Shown piece by piece: positions 1 through 6,667 of a stretch of DNA of 40,477 nt. The DNA is from an uncultured Pelagibacteraceae bacterium (lineage in GTDB: Bacteria; Pseudomonadota; Alphaproteobacteria; Pelagibacterales; Pelagibacteraceae): assembly GCA_902597055.1 (NCBI GenBank), contig CACJWG010000006.1, forward strand, positions 1-40,477, in the 5' to 3' direction. The notes beneath the pieces are model-generated. The model worked only from the letters and a program-made list of their open reading frames with translations. It was not told the origin of the DNA and made no database searches. The stretch's first letter is position 1, and each line of letters opens with the position of its first letter. A program made the translations under genes and the position numbers.

Positions 1-1
1 A

Positions 2-109
2 GATCTTGATGACTTAATTTTTGGTTTCAATAATAAATCAATAAAAGTTAACAATTGGATCAGCTTGAGGAGTTTTGTTAATAAAATTTTGTCAAGTTAT
101 CCTGGATAA
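2..109 (+). CDS. 3' end of an unidentified gene (partial)
   Basis: An open frame runs from the window edge to a TAA at 107-109, giving 35 C-terminal residues that end in LSSYPG. The piece is too short for me to recognise a family. Its last 13 bases overlap the 3' end of the convergent fumC gene, a layout seen at most other convergent pairs in this window, which favours a real gene over a chance frame. No start, domain or regulatory signal is inside the window. Confidence 0.45.
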   Translation, partial: DLDDLIFGFNNKSIKVNNWISLRSFVNKILSSYPG

Positions 110-1485
110 GTCATTTTTTTTGGGTCAACGATTTTGTCAAAATCCTTCTCAGAAATTAATCCGGTTTTTGTAGCCTCAAACTTTAATGTGGTTTTATTTT
201 TAAGTGCAGATTTTGCAATTTTTGCTGCATTATCATAACCTAACTTAGGAGCTAAAGCTGTTACCAACATTAGCGAGTTATATAAATCATCATTTATTTT
301 TTCTAAATCAGCCTTAATACCTTTAATACAAAATTGTGAGAAATTTTTCGAACTGTCTGATAAAAGATCTATAGACTGAAGAATATTATGAGCAATTAAA
401 GGTTTAAAAACATTTAATTCAAATTGTCCTTGAGATCCAGCTAACGTGATACCTGTGTGATTACCAATAACTTTTACACAAACCATTGTTACAGCCTCAC
501 ATTGAGTTGGGTTCACTTTTCCAGGCATAATAGATGAGCCTGGTTCATTGGCAGGCAGAATTAATTCCCCATAACCTGCTCTAGGACCTGAACCTAAAAA
601 ACGAATATCATTAGCAATTTTCATCAGGCAAACCGCTGTAGTATTTAAAGTACCTGAAAAGTTTACTATTGCATCATGAGCTGCGAGAGCTGCAAATTTA
701 TTTTTTGCTGGATAAAATTTAATTTTAGTTAATTTACTGATCTCTTTACAAATTTTTTTATCAAAGTTTTTCTTTGAGTTAATACCTGTTCCAACGGCAG
801 TCCCCCCTTGAGCAAGAAAGAAAATCTCCTTTAAGGAGGTCTCAATTCTTAAAATACATTCATTTAATTGAGTATAATATCCTGAAAATTCTTGTCCTAA
901 AGTAAGTGGAGTTGCATCCTGGAGATGAGTTCTGCCAACTTTAACAATATTTCTAAATTTACTTATTTTTTTTTTCAATTCTTTATTGAGATTTTTTAAA
1001 GAGGGTAATAATTTTTTTTTTGTCTCTAAGGCGATCGCAATATGCATGGCTGTAGGAAAAACATCATTAGTTGATTGAGATTTATTAACATGGTCATTTG
1101 GATGAACTGGTTTTTTTGAACCTTTTTTTCCACCTAAAATTTCAACTGCTCTATTAGCAATTACCTCATTTACATTCATATTTGTCTGTGTTCCGGATCC
1201 AGTTTGCCATACTTTTAATGGAAAATTACCATCTAGCTTACCTGAAATTATTTCTTTTGAAGCTTTTACAATTGCATCACAAATTTTTGCATCAATTTGT
1301 TTATCATTTTTGTGAACTTTTGCTGCAGCAAGTTTTATCACTGTGATTGCATTTATTAAACTTTTGCTTACTAAAATTTTCCCTATATCAAAGTACTTTT
1401 TAGATCTTTCAGTTGAGGCTCCCCAATATTTGTCGTCATCAACATTAATGGTTCCCATGCTATCTGTTTCTTTTCTAAATTTCAT
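97..1485 (-). CDS. fumC: Class II fumarate hydratase (fumarase C)
   Basis: Interconverts fumarate and L-malate in the TCA cycle; a cytoplasmic, iron-independent homotetramer in this family. The 462-residue length is typical of FumC. The superfamily signature GSSIMPGKVNPTQCE lies near residue 315, GSGTQTNMNVNEV near residue 95 and GRTHLQDATPLTLGQE in the middle, all as expected for the fumarase branch rather than argininosuccinate lyase or adenylosuccinate lyase. The start gives MKFRKETDSMGTI, the normal FumC opening. It is divergent from the MazG-like gene (57 bp apart), and its 3' end overlaps the partial gene at the window edge. Confidence 0.96.
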   Translation of the reverse strand: MKFRKETDSMGTINVDDDKYWGASTERSKKYFDIGKILVSKSLINAITVIKLAAAKVHKNDKQIDAKICDAIVKASKEIISGKLDGNFPLKVWQTGSGTQTNMNVNEVIANRAVEILGGKKGSKKPVHPNDHVNKSQSTNDVFPTAMHIAIALETKKKLLPSLKNLNKELKKKISKFRNIVKVGRTHLQDATPLTLGQEFSGYYTQLNECILRIETSLKEIFFLAQGGTAVGTGINSKKNFDKKICKEISKLTKIKFYPAKNKFAALAAHDAIVNFSGTLNTTAVCLMKIANDIRFLGSGPRAGYGELILPANEPGSSIMPGKVNPTQCEAVTMVCVKVIGNHTGITLAGSQGQFELNVFKPLIAHNILQSIDLLSDSSKNFSQFCIKGIKADLEKINDDLYNSLMLVTALAPKLGYDNAAKIAKSALKNKTTLKFEATKTGLISEKDFDKIVDPKKMTYPG

Positions 1486-1542
1486 TTGGATAATGTATTA
1501 AATATTATACATTAAAAGCTATTAGAATCATATAGGAGCATT

Positions 1543-1914
1543 ATGACAAATTTTGAAAAAGTAGGTTTATTTATGAAAACTTTTGGCCAAGAGGTAAAAA
1601 CAAATGCCAGTTTTTCATCTGACAAAATTAACAAATTAAGAATTGATCTTATCGAGGAAGAACTTGAAGAACTTAAGGACGCAATTAGAAAGAAAGACCT
1701 GAAAGAAACAATAGATGCTTTAACTGACATCCTATATGTCACATATGGTGCTGGGCATGCTTTTGGGGTAAATTTAGATAAATGTTTCGACGAAGTTCAA
1801 AATTCTAACATGAGTAAATTAGGTGAGGATGGTAAACCTATATATAACGACAATGGCAAAGTGATGAAAGGACCAAATTATTTCAAACCTAATTTAAATC
1901 AATTTCTAAAATAA
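1543..1914 (+). CDS. MazG-like nucleotide pyrophosphohydrolase
   Basis: A 123-residue protein with the acidic helix pattern of the all-alpha NTP pyrophosphohydrolases (MazG / phosphoribosyl-ATP pyrophosphatase superfamily): EEELEELKDAI at residues 38-48, followed by ETIDALTDILYVTYG, i.e. E-E-x-x-E then E-x-x-D, the usual Mg-binding set. Such proteins hydrolyse (d)NTPs to monophosphate and pyrophosphate, often as house-cleaning or dNTP-pool enzymes. It lacks the second MazG domain and the HisE context, so the substrate cannot be given. A good Shine-Dalgarno AGGAG sits just before ATG 1543. One base separates its stop from that of the convergent methyltransferase. Confidence 0.8.
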   Translation: MTNFEKVGLFMKTFGQEVKTNASFSSDKINKLRIDLIEEELEELKDAIRKKDLKETIDALTDILYVTYGAGHAFGVNLDKCFDEVQNSNMSKLGEDGKPIYNDNGKVMKGPNYFKPNLNQFLK

Positions 1915-1915
1915 G

Positions 1916-2593
1916 TTAAATCTTTTTAAACAACACATCCTGATAATGAAGTGTAGGAAAAAGAAATTTCTTATGAATGATAAAACTTTGTTCTGAAAGA
2001 AATCTTCTTATATCATTAAAATTATTATTTTTGTAATGGTTACCGAATTGATTCTCGAGCAAAATAAATGGAATTTCTTTTAATTTCATTTGGGAACCCT
2101 CAATAACATTCATTTCAAAACCCTCTACGTCAATTTTTAGTAGTGCTTTTTGTAAATTTATATTCCCAAAAATTTTATCTACAGTGTTAGTTTGAACTTC
2201 ATATTCGAATTCAAAATTTGATTTTGAAAACGTTAAAAAATTTTTAATTTTTAGATATAAAGATCTTTCGTTTACTTCAGCCAAAGATGATGTCATACTG
2301 AGCCTATTAATCTTTAATTTTTTATTTGCAATCTCTTTGTCTATTGCAAAATTAAACAATGTCACTTTTTTATTCTTAGAAAATTTTTCGCTAAGTCCAT
2401 TAAATATATTCTTCTGAGGTTCAAATGCGTAAAAAGAATTTACCTTTTCTATTTTAAGCATTTTTTCAAGAAACTCGCCCTTATGAGCGCCAACATCTAT
2501 AATCTTTTCAATATCTAGTTCACTCAAATATCTTGAAATTCTTTTATGATGAAAAGAACTTAGAGGATTAAATATTTTTTCAATTAAAACCAT
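1916..2593 (-). CDS. FkbM-family SAM-dependent methyltransferase
   Basis: Probable O-methyltransferase of the FkbM family, commonly acting on sugars of surface polysaccharide; the actual substrate is unknown. Visible motifs are IIDVGAHKGEFLEKM (SAM-binding loop), FYAFEPQKNIF (acidic residue at the end of strand 2) and LLKIDVEGFEMNVIEGS, the FkbM hallmark. The frame is open up to 2650, but residues coded by 2594-2650 (including GAPGNRTPLF) are a translation of a duplicated ssrA 3' end, so I choose ATG 2593 (MVLIEKIFNP), giving 225 residues. The real start could still be 2650. It borders the ssrA-linked element. Confidence 0.82.
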   Translation of the reverse strand: MVLIEKIFNPLSSFHHKRISRYLSELDIEKIIDVGAHKGEFLEKMLKIEKVNSFYAFEPQKNIFNGLSEKFSKNKKVTLFNFAIDKEIANKKLKINRLSMTSSLAEVNERSLYLKIKNFLTFSKSNFEFEYEVQTNTVDKIFGNINLQKALLKIDVEGFEMNVIEGSQMKLKEIPFILLENQFGNHYKNNNFNDIRRFLSEQSFIIHKKFLFPTLHYQDVLFKKI

Positions 2594-2599
2594 ATTAAA

Positions 2600-2626
2600 A
2601 AGGGGCGTTCTGTTGCCAGGTGCCCC
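2600..2626. repeat. 27-bp direct repeat, copy of the ssrA 3' end (left attachment site)
   Basis: The 27 bases are identical to 4318-4344, which form the 3' terminus of the intact ssrA. On the minus strand the repeat is a G/C-rich hairpin (GGGGC ... GCCCC), and here it is followed by T6, so it reads like the original ssrA terminator. Exact duplication of an RNA-gene 3' end is the standard footprint of site-specific integration. No tmRNA body adjoins this copy. Confidence 0.85.
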
Positions 2627-2681
2627 GAACTTTGTAACATTATTCGCCAATTATTTGAATTAAAAATTAGTATTTATCAAT

Positions 2682-2705
2682 AAAATAACGCCACTAGGAC
2701 GCCAA
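2682..2705 (+). repeat. 24-bp repeat, copy 1 (AAAATAACGCCACTA-n-GACGCC)
   Basis: First of three near-identical 24-bp sequences (others at 3064-3087 and 4251-4274). The copies differ only at base 17 (G here) and near the last bases. Each contains ACGCCA, five bases, then ACGCC again, so the two half-sites are 11 bp apart, about one helical turn. It lies 56 bp inside the left attachment repeat and 41 bp before the lipoprotein gene. Confidence 0.85.
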
Positions 2706-2746
2706 ACTTTACATGGTTTTATTTTCTATTTTTGGTAAATTAAGTT

Positions 2747-3049
2747 ATGAGGTTCCTTAAAATTATAACGTTACTTACACCTTTACTTTTTTTAAGTAAC
2801 TGTACTCCTCAAGATTTTGGAGCAACAGGTAATTGTGGATGGTTTGGTTGTACTCAAGCCGAGACTGCATCAAGTCCTGGTTGGGAACAGTACACTACTC
2901 CAGTCCAAGTAGGTAAAGACAAATATATGTCAGAAGGTTATCAAGCCGGCATTGTAACAAAGGGTGCTAAATTATTCTGTGATGGCATGGGAAAGACAAT
3001 GGAATTTGAATCTTTTCAAGATAACACTTTAATCTTCAAATGTTTGTAA
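2747..3049 (+). CDS. Small cysteine-containing exported protein, possible lipoprotein
   Basis: A 100-residue protein with an N-terminal hydrophobic stretch (residues 4-17) ending in FLSNC, a possible lipobox with the modified cysteine at residue 19; Asn before the Cys is unusual, so lipidation is uncertain. Further cysteines follow at CGWFGC, LFCDG and the C-terminal KCL, so disulfides in the periplasm are possible. I do not recognise a family. It is flanked on both sides by the 24-bp repeats within the ssrA element, so it is probably cargo. No Shine-Dalgarno is visible before ATG 2747. Confidence 0.65.
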   Translation: MRFLKIITLLTPLLFLSNCTPQDFGATGNCGWFGCTQAETASSPGWEQYTTPVQVGKDKYMSEGYQAGIVTKGAKLFCDGMGKTMEFESFQDNTLIFKCL

Positions 3050-3063
3050 GATTTTTACAATAA

Positions 3064-3087
3064 AAAATAACGCCACTATGACGCCAA
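3064..3087 (+). repeat. 24-bp repeat, copy 2
   Basis: Same sequence as copy 1 except base 17 (T instead of G). It lies between the lipoprotein stop (3049) and the HNH gene start (3115), the only intergenic space between the two cargo genes. Confidence 0.85.
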
Positions 3088-3114
3088 GATAAGATATGTT
3101 AGTCTTATTTAGAT

Positions 3115-4257
3115 ATGTCTATTTTAGATAGAGTCGTTAGTTCTTTTGAGTCTTTGGGTGGGGTAGCAAAATTAAAAGATATTTATGATGTTTATAAAGA
3201 TATTTCATCAAAAGAAGAAATTTCAAAAACATTTGATAGAAGCATTCAAGCAAGAATTGAGGAAAATTCTAAAGATAGTGATGCATTTAAAGGTAAAGAT
3301 ATTTTTAGAACACTTTATGGAAAAGGCAAGGGTGTTTGGTACTTAAAAGATAAGTTTAAAAATTTAGATGAAGCTAAATTTGTTTATGAATTTAAGGAAA
3401 AAAATTTAGATTTATGGAATGAAATATCCAATAAAAAAATTCACTCAAATGATTTTGTAAGAAATGAAAAAAAAATTCATAGAGGAGAGAGAGGAATTTA
3501 TAGAGATTTATCCAAAACAAAGAAATATAGTTTTATAGATGGGATTTGCCAATCTGTTTTAGATACTGGTAGAAAATATGATGACGTTTTGACAGAAACT
3601 CATTTAACCTATTATTATCCAGACACCAGTCACAAAACCCGAGATAAAGGTGAGATTAATTCGTTAAAAAATTCTTATAAGTACAATATTCCGATTTTTG
3701 TAGTATTAGGATTGGGCAAAGATAAGACTAAAAAAGAGTTAAGATTAGGTTATGTACAAAGATTTAATGATAACCAAAAATCTTTTTTGATAAGTTTTGT
3801 AGAAAATTCTATTCAAAAAATTCTTCCTATTGATGATATTATTGAGTCGCAGAATGAGGATGAGTCCAAAGATGAGTTATTTGCCTCCGGTAGAGAGAGA
3901 AGAAAAAGAATATCTTCATCAAGAGGAAATAATCAACCAAAATTCAATTCTGACGTATTTAATTATTATCAAAACCAATGCGCAGTTTGTAATATCAAAT
4001 ACTTTCTCGATGCCGCTCATATTGTTCCTGTTAAAGACAAAGGTTCAGATAACAAAAGAAACGGACTAATCCTATGTAAAAATCATCACAAAGCTTTTGA
4101 TGATGGGTTTTTCAAAATAAATCCAAATAATCTTAAAATAGAAATAATTAAAGAAGATAAAAAAATATTGAATATAACAAGAGATAATCTAAATCACTTA
4201 ATCAATAAGCCAGGTAAAATGTATTTGGAATGGAGATACAAAAAATATAAAAAATAA
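3115..4257 (+). CDS. HNH endonuclease with N-terminal winged-helix-like domain (probable restriction enzyme)
   Basis: 380 residues. The C-terminus carries a full HNH nuclease: zinc cysteines C289-x-x-C292, AAHIVP with catalytic-type H302, NGLILCKNHH (N316, C321, H324, H325) and FDDGFF, the layout of HNH domains in McrA-like and other restriction endonucleases. The first about 80 residues (LDRVVSSFESLGGVAKLKDI) resemble a winged helix-turn-helix. Residues about 110-230 form a separate middle domain (YYYPDTSHKTRDKGEINSLK) that I cannot name; a modified-base reader is plausible. No partner methylase is nearby, which fits a modification-dependent or stand-alone nuclease. A likely role is anti-phage defence cargo. 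The stop codon overlaps repeat copy 3. Confidence 0.82.
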   Translation: MSILDRVVSSFESLGGVAKLKDIYDVYKDISSKEEISKTFDRSIQARIEENSKDSDAFKGKDIFRTLYGKGKGVWYLKDKFKNLDEAKFVYEFKEKNLDLWNEISNKKIHSNDFVRNEKKIHRGERGIYRDLSKTKKYSFIDGICQSVLDTGRKYDDVLTETHLTYYYPDTSHKTRDKGEINSLKNSYKYNIPIFVVLGLGKDKTKKELRLGYVQRFNDNQKSFLISFVENSIQKILPIDDIIESQNEDESKDELFASGRERRKRISSSRGNNQPKFNSDVFNYYQNQCAVCNIKYFLDAAHIVPVKDKGSDNKRNGLILCKNHHKAFDDGFFKINPNNLKIEIIKEDKKILNITRDNLNHLINKPGKMYLEWRYKKYKK

Positions 4258-4274
4258 CGCCACTACGACGCCTA
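4251..4274 (+). repeat. 24-bp repeat, copy 3
   Basis: Third copy, with C at base 17 and T for A at base 23. It overlaps the last codons and stop of the HNH gene, and ends 43 bp before the right attachment repeat, so copies 1 and 3 sit almost symmetrically inside the element ends. Confidence 0.85.
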
Positions 4275-4317
4275 CAAATATAAAAGATAATATTTTTAAA
4301 TGATAATAAAGGATTTT

Positions 4318-4344
4318 AAGGGGCGTTCTGTTGCCAGGTGCCCC
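4318..4344. repeat. 27-bp direct repeat within the ssrA 3' end (right attachment site)
   Basis: Identical to 2600-2626. This copy is joined to the complete ssrA, so insertion at this side kept the RNA gene intact. Downstream of it on the ssrA strand the T-run present at the other copy is replaced by TTAAAATCC. Confidence 0.85.
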
Positions 4345-4576
4345 AAAACCCCGTTACTTAATTAATAAATTAATTAAGCAGCAAGAGCAAATTTATCATT
4401 TGCAATTATAAATAGCCCGTCACGGTGGAACAATTCCGAACGAAAAAATAGCCTTTAGACATCCGTCGATCCTAGTTCACCCCCTTAAGTTGTAAATGGT
4501 GGAGGTGGTGGGTACTGCCCCCACGTCCGTAATGTTTATTACGAAATTCGTTTATCGTCATAGTTGGAAAACCAAC
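4319..4576 (-). ncRNA. ssrA: tmRNA, circularly permuted two-piece form
   Basis: Read on the minus strand, the acceptor piece comes first and ends in CACCTCC-A-CCA (4507 to 4497). A 12-base intervening loop (4496-4485) follows, then the coding piece starting GGGGGTGAACTAGGATCGAC (from 4484), the counterpart of the usual tmRNA 5' end. GGGGGTG (4484-4478) pairs with CACCTCC (4507-4501) as a 7-bp acceptor stem with a G3:U70 wobble (4482/4503), the alanyl-tRNA synthetase identity element. The tag reading frame encodes ANDKFALAA then TAA. The 3' end is the G/C hairpin at 4344-4319. Ends are estimates from the promoter and the hairpin. It rescues stalled ribosomes with SmpB. Confidence 0.95.
4374..4403 (-). 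other. tmRNA tag-peptide reading frame (ANDKFALAA)
   Basis: Minus-strand codons GCA AAT GAT AAA TTT GCT CTT GCT GCT TAA. The resume codon is GCA. The peptide begins AND and ends ALAA, the pattern of proteolysis tags recognised by ClpXP and related proteases. At nine residues it is shorter than the roughly 11-14 residue tags I recall from other alphaproteobacteria. Confidence 0.93.
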
Positions 4577-4629
4577 ACAATTAATATAAAAGTTAATGAT
4601 TAAGATTCAATAAAATTCATGAAACTTAC
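4464..4629. repeat. Duplicated ssrA 5' half, promoter and gene start, copy A
   Basis: Homologous to 6668-6827. Bases 4543-4629 (87 bp) are identical to 6741-6827; the ssrA part is diverged and copy B lacks 6 bases in the T-arm/acceptor region. The repeat ends with ATGAAACTTAC, which starts the acyltransferase gene here and thyX at copy B. Confidence 0.93.
4583..4610 (-). promoter_or_regulatory. ssrA promoter
   Basis: On the minus strand, -35 TTGAAT (4610-4605), a 16-bp spacer and -10 TATATT (4588-4583), predicting a start near 4576. An identical copy lies at 6808-6781 before the ssrA remnant. It overlaps the region that must hold the plus-strand promoter of the acyltransferase gene. Confidence 0.6.
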
Positions 4630-6610
4630 ATATCGTCCAGAAATAGACGGTTTACGAGCAATCGCTGTTGGCGCTGTTATTCTTTACCATGCTCAAATCG
4701 TCATTTTTGGTAATGAACCATTTAGAGGTGGTTTCTTAGGAGTTGATATTTTTTTTGTAATATCTGGTTATTTAATTACATCTATTATTTATAAAGAACT
4801 CGTCACCACTGGCTCTTTCTCTTTTAAAAATTTTTATGAGAGGAGAATAAGACGTATTCTTCCGGCATTATTGTTTGTAATGTTTGTATCACTTCCTTTT
4901 GCTTGGTTGTATTTATTGCCTGAAAGTTTTGTTGATTTTTCTAAGTCTATTCTTTATTCCCTTGGATTTGGTTCCAACTTTTATTTTCACTTATCAGGAC
5001 AACAATATGGAGCCGAAAGTGGATTTTTAAAACCATTTCTACACACTTGGTCACTATCTATAGAAGAACAATATTATATTTTATTTCCTGTAGTTTTATT
5101 GATTACTTTTAAGTATTTTAAAAAATATTTAATACATATTCTACTAGTCGGATTTATATTAAGTTTGGGAATAGCAGATTGGACTAGTAGAAATTATCCC
5201 TCCATTTCATTTTATTTTATTCATACAAGGATGTGGGAACTTATAGCAGGTTCTATGTTGGCATATTTTGAAATTACTAATGGTCATAGAAGCCAAAATC
5301 GAATATTAAATAAAATATTACCATTCACAGGCATAATATTAATTGGATATTCTATATTGTTTTTTAGTGATGAAATGTTTCATCCTTCGTTTTATTCATT
5401 ATCTCCCGTTTTAGGCGTCTGCCTAATTATCTGGTTTTCAAATGAGAATGAAATAATTACAAAAATATTATCAACTAAATTGTTTGTAGGAATAGGCTTA
5501 ATTTCATATTCTTTATATCTTTGGCATTACCCTATTTTTGCTTTCGCTAGAGTAACTTATTTTTTGGAGGATAATTTTGTAAAAGAATTATTAAGTGGAG
5601 TAGTTATATTAATTGTATCAATCGTATCTTTTTATTTTATAGAAAAACCTTTTAGAAATAAAAAAAATCAATTTAAGAAACTATTAATTATTCTTTTCAG
5701 TTTAATTGTTTTATTGGTCTCTTTTAATTTTTATGTAATTAATAATGGTGGATTTAATAAAAGAATGCCTGAAATTCTCCAAGTTGAACTAAGAGGGGAA
5801 AGTGTAAATTTTTTTCAAAAAGATAATACTAAAAAAGTGGTTTTAATTGGAGACTCTCACGCCAGAATGTTAGAAAACAAACTTAATGAAGAAATGAGAA
5901 AAAATGATCTAAGCTTGTTTAGATTTGAAACAGACTTATATTTAAAGGATTTTAATAAAGTTGACAGAAAAACTAAAAAGATTGATAAAACTTATTCTGA
6001 AGGAAATACCAAGATAGATAATTTCCTTGAAGAACACTCAGATTTGATAGTAATTATACATCAAAGATGGTCAGTATATTTTTTAGAAAAATATTTTGAT
6101 AATGAAGAAGGTTTCAAAGAAAACAATACATATGATGATTATTATGAACCTGCAAATACAAAAACATCATCTTTTGAAGAAAGACAGGAGTACCTTAAAC
6201 AGGGTCTTCTATCAAAAATAAGCAAAATTGTTGACCAAGGACACAAATTAATTTTAGTTTATCCGGTACCGGAAATGGGCTTTAATGTTCCAAATCATTT
6301 CAAAAACAGTTTCTTTAGACTAAGAAAATTAAATAATTTTGAAATTCCAATTCTGACTGGGAGTTATGCTGTATACAAAAAAAGAAATGAATTCGTATTT
6401 AGTGTTTTAGATAGCGCTAAAGATAAGAATATTTACAGGGTTTATCCCCATAAATCATTTTGTGATATTTTTATTAAAAATAAATGCGTAGCCAATGATG
6501 ATAAGAGTATTTTTTATAGTGATGATGATCATTTATCTTTAGATGGTTCCAAATTTGTTGTGAATGATATAATGAAAGAAATTGTAAAGCTGAGATCTAA
6601 AGTAGATTAA
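4619..6610 (+). CDS. OafA-like acyltransferase (acyltransferase 3 plus SGNH domain)
   Basis: 663 residues. The N-terminal half is an integral-membrane acyltransferase-3 domain (about 10-11 membrane segments): RPEIDGLRAIAV at the start, GGFLGVDIFFVISGYLIT, YERRIRRILPAL, HTWSLSIEEQYY, SLYLWHYPIF and FYFIEKPFR are family landmarks. After residue 380 comes a periplasmic SGNH hydrolase-like domain with VLIGDSHARM (nucleophile serine) and DDDHLSLDGS near the end. Such proteins O-acetylate lipopolysaccharide or other surface glycans. Its first codons and whole upstream region are a copy of those of thyX, so it appears to use a captured promoter. It sits between intact ssrA and the ssrA remnant. The substrate is unknown. 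Confidence 0.92.
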   Translation: MKLTYRPEIDGLRAIAVGAVILYHAQIVIFGNEPFRGGFLGVDIFFVISGYLITSIIYKELVTTGSFSFKNFYERRIRRILPALLFVMFVSLPFAWLYLLPESFVDFSKSILYSLGFGSNFYFHLSGQQYGAESGFLKPFLHTWSLSIEEQYYILFPVVLLITFKYFKKYLIHILLVGFILSLGIADWTSRNYPSISFYFIHTRMWELIAGSMLAYFEITNGHRSQNRILNKILPFTGIILIGYSILFFSDEMFHPSFYSLSPVLGVCLIIWFSNENEIITKILSTKLFVGIGLISYSLYLWHYPIFAFARVTYFLEDNFVKELLSGVVILIVSIVSFYFIEKPFRNKKNQFKKLLIILFSLIVLLVSFNFYVINNGGFNKRMPEILQVELRGESVNFFQKDNTKKVVLIGDSHARMLENKLNEEMRKNDLSLFRFETDLYLKDFNKVDRKTKKIDKTYSEGNTKIDNFLEEHSDLIVIIHQRWSVYFLEKYFDNEEGFKENNTYDDYYEPANTKTSSFEERQEYLKQGLLSKISKIVDQGHKLILVYPVPEMGFNVPNHFKNSFFRLRKLNNFEIPILTGSYAVYKKRNEFVFSVLDSAKDKNIYRVYPHKSFCDIFIKNKCVANDDKSIFYSDDDHLSLDGSKFVVNDIMKEIVKLRSKVD

Positions 6611-6667
6611 ATTTTAATTTTTCAATGACAAGTATAAGACGAGTCACTAGGTTGTATTTTAAATTTA

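Larger units (their letters stand above)
2627..4344. mobile_element. Small ssrA-integrated element without its own integrase
   Basis: A 1.7-kb segment bounded by 27-bp direct repeats of the ssrA 3' end (2600-2626 and 4318-4344). It holds a small putative lipoprotein gene (2747-3049), an HNH endonuclease gene (3115-4257) and three copies of a 24-bp repeat, two of them 44-56 bp inside the boundaries. No recombinase or transposase is encoded, so movement would need an integrase supplied in trans, or the element is a decayed remnant. The boundaries are seen directly; the mobile nature is inferred. Confidence 0.7.

Noticed and set aside
2594-2650. GAPGNRTPLF as a conserved protein domain of the methyltransferase
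   Set aside because: It is the translation of the duplicated ssrA 3' end; the FkbM family similarity starts downstream of it.
3830-4069. 79-codon frame inside the HNH gene
   Set aside because: It is an overlapping out-of-frame reading of a well-supported HNH endonuclease and resembles no protein family.
2682-4274. Three 24-bp repeats as a CRISPR array
   Set aside because: Spacings are 358 and 1163 bases and contain coding genes, there are no unit spacers and no cas genes.
6611-6667. A small gene or tRNA between the acyltransferase and the ssrA remnant
   Set aside because: 57 bp with no open frame of note, no cloverleaf and no match to the ssrA body.
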